DNA from: Pandoraea sp. PE-S2T-3
GTDB lineage: Bacteria; Pseudomonadota; Gammaproteobacteria; Burkholderiales; Burkholderiaceae
Length of the DNA: 64,000 nucleotides
Direction of reading: 5' to 3'
Assembly: GCF_002179965.1 (NCBI RefSeq)
Contig: NZ_NGUQ01000037.1
Span: forward strand, 372,001 to 436,000
A program made the position numbers and the translations under genes. Numbering within the stretch: the stretch's first letter is position 1; every line of letters begins with the position of its first letter. Positions 60,433 through 64,000 of the stretch are shown here, one piece after another. The notes under the pieces are model-generated. The model did no database searches. It saw nothing but the letters and a program-made list of their open reading frames with translations, and was not told where the DNA came from.

Positions 60433-60759
60433 GGGCGTTGTTCGTACGTTTCCAACGCATTGCTACGTTGCCCCGACGCTCGTCGGCGGCCAGCGTATGC
60501 ACGCCCATTTCCCTCGCAAACTCCCTCGCCAACCAATGCTGCACCGCGTCTAGGGAAATTCTTAGACGAAAACCAGCAAATCCCGATGCCCCGCGTCGAG
60601 GCACTCCCATAACCTGAGTATCAGTACAAACCAACCAAGGCCAGTCCAGTCCCGCCCCGCGGGGCGAATGCCGAATGCCACCCCGGCCGCCGTTACACCG
60701 CACTTGCATCCCTATCAACAACAACATCGACAACATTCGAGACCTGAGGAGACCGCACC
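60433..60759. other. 327-base intergenic region before the amidohydrolase operon
   Basis: No gene is seen. It holds a 14-base GC palindrome CGCCCCGCGGGGCG at 60653-60666 and a GAGGAGA ribosome-binding site just before the ATG at 60760. A promoter for the amidohydrolase operon is expected here, but I cannot place its boxes with confidence. Confidence 0.5.
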
Positions 60760-62031
60760 ATGCATGTGGACCTGCTGATCAACAACGTGTGCGTGCGCGA
60801 TGAAGCGCCGCTCGTGGACATAGCAATCAAAGGCGGGCGCATCGTTGCGCTGGAGCCCGGTATCGACGCCTCGGCGGACGAGATCATCGATGCACAGGGG
60901 CGGGCGGCGATCCCCGGTCTCATCGAAGCTCACCTGCATCTGGACAAGGCGCTGCTGCACCGCCGCCTGCCGGCGCGCTTCGGCACGCTCGACGAAGCCA
61001 TTCGCGTGACCGGCATTCTCAAGAGCAAGCAAGAGCGCGAAGACGTGCTCGACCGCTCGCGTCAGGTGCTCGACATGGCGGTGAAGCACGGCACGGTGGC
61101 CGTGCGCGCTCACCCGGACGTCGATCTGATTCAGGGGCTGATCGGTGTGGAGACGCTGCTCGCGCTCAAGGACGAGTACAACAGCCTGCTCGACTTGCAG
61201 ATCGTGGCGTTTCCGCAGGAGGGCATTCTCAAGTCGAAGGGCACCTACGAGTTGATGATCGACGCGCTGCGCATGGGGGCGGACGTGGTCGGCGGGTGCC
61301 CGTACAACGAACTGAACTGGGACGACACCAAGCGCCACATCGACATCGTGTTCGAGCTGGCGCAACGCTTCGATGCGCCCGTCGACATGCACGCCGATTT
61401 TGCCGACGACACCAGCGATCAGCGCTTCGCCGCCATCTCTTACATCGCGCAGAAAACCATCGAGACGGGCTATCAGGGGCGCGTTTCACTCGGGCACGTG
61501 ACGAGTCTCGGGGCGCTCGACAACGACACGCTCGCGCCCGTCATCGAACAGATCCGGCTCGCCGGCATCAGCATCGTGACGCTGCCGGCCACCGACCTTT
61601 ATCTGGGCGGCCGCAAAGACCAGCAGAACCAGCGTCGCGGGCTCACGCCGGTCAAGGCACTGCACAGCGCAGGCGTGAACGTCGCGTATTCGTCGAACAA
61701 CGTGCGCAACGCGTTCACGCCGTTCGGCAAGGCCGACATGCTGCTCATCGGCAACCTGCTCGCCCACGTGGCGCAATTCGGGGTGCCGGAGCATCAGCAG
61801 GCCATCCTCGACATGGGCACGCATAACGCCGCGCGCGCCATCGGTCTGTCGCACGACTACGGCATTGCCGTGGGCAAGCAGGCCGACCTCGTCATTCTCG
61901 ATACCTACAAAGTTGCCGACGCACTGCTCGATATCCCGCCTCGCTCATGGGTGATCAAGCGCGGGCGCATCACGGTGGTGACAGAGCATCGCTGCGAAAT
62001 CCACCGCCATTCATGTTGTTGTGCGCAATGA
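60760..62031 (+). CDS. Cytosine-deaminase-like amidohydrolase with altered active site
   Basis: 423 residues. The metal-binding H-x-H is His58/His60 in GLIEAHLHLDKALLH, typical of the CodA/TrzC/AtzB-type group. Further metal or substrate histidines are in VDMHADFADD and SLGHVTSLGAL. In cytosine deaminases the catalytic metal-binding Asp occurs in a G-S/H-D-N/D-V motif. Here that place reads VAYSSNNVRNAFTPFG, so Asn313 stands where Asp is expected. The rest of the barrel is intact, so it could be a hydrolase with different chemistry or a non-deaminating relative. It is first in an operon with a DUF1097 protein and a gamma-glutamyltransferase. Confidence 0.82.
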   Translation: MHVDLLINNVCVRDEAPLVDIAIKGGRIVALEPGIDASADEIIDAQGRAAIPGLIEAHLHLDKALLHRRLPARFGTLDEAIRVTGILKSKQEREDVLDRSRQVLDMAVKHGTVAVRAHPDVDLIQGLIGVETLLALKDEYNSLLDLQIVAFPQEGILKSKGTYELMIDALRMGADVVGGCPYNELNWDDTKRHIDIVFELAQRFDAPVDMHADFADDTSDQRFAAISYIAQKTIETGYQGRVSLGHVTSLGALDNDTLAPVIEQIRLAGISIVTLPATDLYLGGRKDQQNQRRGLTPVKALHSAGVNVAYSSNNVRNAFTPFGKADMLLIGNLLAHVAQFGVPEHQQAILDMGTHNAARAIGLSHDYGIAVGKQADLVILDTYKVADALLDIPPRSWVIKRGRITVVTEHRCEIHRHSCCCAQ

Positions 62032-62059
62032 AGTGCTTATAAAACTCAAGGAGACAATC

Positions 62060-62596
62060 ATGAAGAAGCTGCCTGCGGAAGTTGTTGCCTCGCTACTTGC
62101 TGTCACGACCATCCCGATTGCCATGCTGCCGCTGCACCTGCCGCCGTGGGCGATCTTCATCAGCTGGGCCGCCACGTTCGCCATGGGCGGGCCGAGTCTG
62201 GTCAATCTCAAACGCATCTGGGCCACGTTGCCGGTCGGGTCGTTTTTCGCGTTCCTGATCGTGCTCGGTTTCAAACAGGCCTCGACGCAGTTCACCGGCA
62301 ACACGCTCGTGCTGGCCGAGATGGTGATTCTCTTCACCGGTAACGGCACGATGATGGCGCTCGCTCGCGTGTTCCCGGGCCTGAACTTCATTCCGGGCAT
62401 GTTCTTCGGCTTTGCCACGTACTTCGCCACGTTGTTCGGCGGCTTCGGTCCCGTGCCGCAAGACCCGATGGCGGCGCTCGGTGCGGCCATCGCCATGAAC
62501 GCGCTCGGCCCGGTGTACGCGTGGGTGAAGGAGCGCTACTCGGCCCCGGAAGTCACGCATCACCGCAACTGGAAGGGCTGGAAGGCCGAAGTCTGA
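62060..62596 (+). CDS. DUF1097 membrane protein
   Basis: 178 residues from the ATG at 62060 (AAGGAGA upstream). It has about five hydrophobic segments: VVASLLAVTTIPIAMLPLHL, WAIFISWAATFAMGG, VGSFFAFLIVLGFK, TLVLAEMVILFTGNGTMMALARVFPGL and FIPGMFFGFATYFATLFGG. This fits the DUF1097 family. Members are thought to be transport-related, but none is well characterised. Its position between an amidohydrolase and a gamma-glutamyltransferase suggests uptake or export of their substrate. Confidence 0.82.
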   Translation: MKKLPAEVVASLLAVTTIPIAMLPLHLPPWAIFISWAATFAMGGPSLVNLKRIWATLPVGSFFAFLIVLGFKQASTQFTGNTLVLAEMVILFTGNGTMMALARVFPGLNFIPGMFFGFATYFATLFGGFGPVPQDPMAALGAAIAMNALGPVYAWVKERYSAPEVTHHRNWKGWKAEV

Positions 62597-62717
62597 AGCC
62601 CACGACTGAGGCACACGGCTGAAGCACATCAGTCTGCATGTCATCGCATGTGGCGGCGGGGCGCTTGCCGGTGTCGGGCGCGTCTCGCCGCGAGATAACA
62701 CCACGCAGGGAGGGGGT

Positions 62718-64000
62718 ATGACGTTCGCAGGAAAAACGGCCGCCAGGCCGTCGACGACACAGGCAACGGCCGCAGGGCTGTCAGCGACACATTCGGGCAT
62801 GACGGGGGACGGCGGGACCACGCGCCGCGATTTTCTGATGAGCACGGCGGCACTGGCCGGCAGCGCAGTGTTGCCCGTCGCAAATGCCGCAACTGCCGCA
62901 ACTGCCGCGACCGCTGCGACCGCCGAGGCGGCTACGGCAGCACCGGCAACTGCGGCGTCCGCAGCATCCGCCACACGTGGCGATCCGCGTCTCGCGCAGT
63001 CGACGCGCGGCATGGTTACCAGCCCGCACGAACTGGCCAGCGAGGCCGGTCTTGAAGTGTTGCGCGCAGGCGGCAACGCCATCGAAGCCGCCATTGCCAT
63101 CGGTGCCGTGCTGAGCGTGACGTATCCGCATTTCACCGGGCTGGGCGGCGATGCGTTCATGGTCATCAGCGATCGCGATGGCAACGTGCGCACGCTGTCC
63201 GGCATCGGGCAATCGGCGGCAAAGCTGCCGGCCTATCGCGGGGAGATCCCCGTGCGCGGCCCCGGCGCGGCACTGACGACGGCCGCCACCGTCGCGATCT
63301 GGGAGAAGGCGTTCGAATTCGGCCGCACGCAATGGGGCGGCAAGCAGGCGTGGTCGTCGTTGTTCTCGCGTGCGACTGAATACGCGGCCAATGGTTTTCC
63401 GGTCACGCCGTCGCAGCAATTCTGGCAGACGCTGCGTGCGAACGAACTATCGGGCTGGGAAGGCTTCGCCTCGGTGTACATGCCGAATGGCCGCATTCCT
63501 CAAGCCGGAGAACAGTTTGTCCAGCCGGCATTGGCGCGCAGTCTCGACAGCATTGCGACCCACGGCGGACGCGAATTCTATGAAGGTGATCTGGCCGCCC
63601 GTGTCGCGGCGGGACTGAAGCGGGTTGGCTCGCCGCTTACGCTCGACGATATCGCCAAGACGCAGGCGCGCGAGGAAGTGCCGTTGCGTGTGCCGTATCG
63701 CGACGGCGAGTTGATTGGACTGCGTCCGCCCACGCAAGGGGTGACGACGCTCGAGATCATGGGCATTCTCAATCGCTTCGATCTGGCATCGATGCCGGAG
63801 GGGAGCGCGGACTATTACCACGTGCTGGTCGAAGCGGTGAAGCTTGCCTTCATCGACCGCAACCGGTATGTCGCCGACCCGGACTTTGTCGATGTGCCGG
63901 TCGATCGTTTGCTGGCGAGCGCAACGCTCGACGCCCACGCGAGAAGCATCCGCATGGATCGCGCGATGCCTTGGCCGCATGTGTACAAGACGGGTGATAC
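62718..64000 (+). CDS. Tat-exported gamma-glutamyltransferase family protein (3' end outside window)
   Basis: 427 codons are present from the ATG at 62718, after GGGAGGGGG. A twin-arginine signal is clear (TTRRDFLMSTAALAGSAVLPVANA, about 34-57). It follows a long polar N-region and precedes an Ala/Thr-rich repeat tract of about 35 residues. The Ntn-hydrolase domain starts near residue 97: GMVTSPHELASEAGLEVLRAGGNAIEAAIAIGAVLSVTYPHFTGLGGDAFMV. These proenzymes cut themselves before a catalytic Thr. The window ends at TGDT, about where that Thr is expected, so the small subunit is missing. It would hydrolyse or transfer gamma-glutamyl or similar amide groups in the periplasm. Confidence 0.9.
   Translation, partial: MTFAGKTAARPSTTQATAAGLSATHSGMTGDGGTTRRDFLMSTAALAGSAVLPVANAATAATAATAATAEAATAAPATAASAASATRGDPRLAQSTRGMVTSPHELASEAGLEVLRAGGNAIEAAIAIGAVLSVTYPHFTGLGGDAFMVISDRDGNVRTLSGIGQSAAKLPAYRGEIPVRGPGAALTTAATVAIWEKAFEFGRTQWGGKQAWSSLFSRATEYAANGFPVTPSQQFWQTLRANELSGWEGFASVYMPNGRIPQAGEQFVQPALARSLDSIATHGGREFYEGDLAARVAAGLKRVGSPLTLDDIAKTQAREEVPLRVPYRDGELIGLRPPTQGVTTLEIMGILNRFDLASMPEGSADYYHVLVEAVKLAFIDRNRYVADPDFVDVPVDRLLASATLDAHARSIRMDRAMPWPHVYKTGD

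Noticed and set aside
60653-60666. CGCCCCGCGGGGCG palindrome as an operator of the amidohydrolase operon
   Set aside because: Short GC-only palindromes arise often in DNA of this composition, and no second copy or clear promoter supports it.
1-64000. Prophage, insertion sequence, CRISPR array, tRNA or rRNA genes
   Set aside because: I found no transposase, integrase, phage structural gene, regular repeat-spacer array, tRNA cloverleaf or rRNA sequence on reading the window.

Overview
The window is a 64 kb piece of a GC-rich, gene-dense chromosome. The gene content (sigma-type chaperone-usher pili, a PiuC-type hydroxylase next to a TonB receptor, a FecI/FecR/FecA set, many LysR and MocR regulators, a BoxR/BzdR-type regulator and an aromatic CoA ligase) fits a beta-proteobacterium of the Burkholderiaceae. 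Pandoraea or a close relative is my best guess, but this is inference from gene content and not from a marker gene. No rRNA, tRNA, CRISPR array, insertion sequence or intact prophage was found.

Layout. 1-3.6 kb: end of a Csu-like pilus operon (chaperone end, usher, two-domain tip protein), facing an OmpR/EnvZ-type two-component system (3.6-6.0 kb). 6.1-12.7 kb: iron uptake, with a Fur-box-preceded ABC importer (binding protein, permease, ATPase), a TonB-dependent siderophore receptor and a PiuC-like hydroxylase. 12.8-15.6 kb: AraC and LysR regulators and a TSUP exporter. 15.6-17.8 kb: a small accessory patch (YdeI/OmdA-like, lipocalin-like, a truncated nucleotidyltransferase, a cupin) ending in an integron attC-like element. 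17.8-35.8 kb: a patchwork of single metabolic or transport genes, each beside its own regulator (FtrA/rhodanese, LysE, YbfB-type MFS, GST, DUF2252, NmrA-like reductase, DMT exporter, DapA-like lyase, MocR/AhpD-like pair, FRG protein, DUF2938/MerR).

35.9-41.7 kb: a second iron system on the minus strand: Fur box, FecI sigma factor, FecR anti-sigma factor, FecA-type receptor with STN domain, and a secreted Fes-like siderophore esterase. The sigma/anti-sigma pair probably drives the receptor-esterase operon.

42.2-52.5 kb is the most interesting region. A BoxR/BzdR-type regulator (HTH fused to a shikimate-kinase fold) is divergent from a five-gene run: crotonase, 3-hydroxyacyl-CoA-dehydrogenase-like enzyme, BKACE (beta-keto acid cleavage enzyme), ABC solute-binding protein and feruloyl-CoA-synthase-type ligase. 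It is followed by an aromatic-acid MFS transporter, a cupin and an IclR regulator. There is no thiolase and no vanillin dehydrogenase, so this is not the classical ferulate-to-vanillin route. I propose a phenylpropanoid side-chain-shortening pathway ending in a BKACE step instead of thiolysis. Matching palindromes sit before both divergent promoters, and a 20-bp inverted pair of sites sits in the MFS/cupin intergenic region.

52.5-58.5 kb: DUF2165 membrane protein, NAD-dependent epimerase with LysR, an alpha/beta hydrolase, an orphan AAA ATPase and a DHFR-like reductase. 58.7-64.0 kb: a soluble PAS histidine kinase with a NarL-type regulator, then an operon of a cytosine-deaminase-like amidohydrolase (with Asn where the catalytic Asp is expected), a DUF1097 membrane protein and a Tat-exported gamma-glutamyltransferase that runs off the end at about its catalytic threonine.
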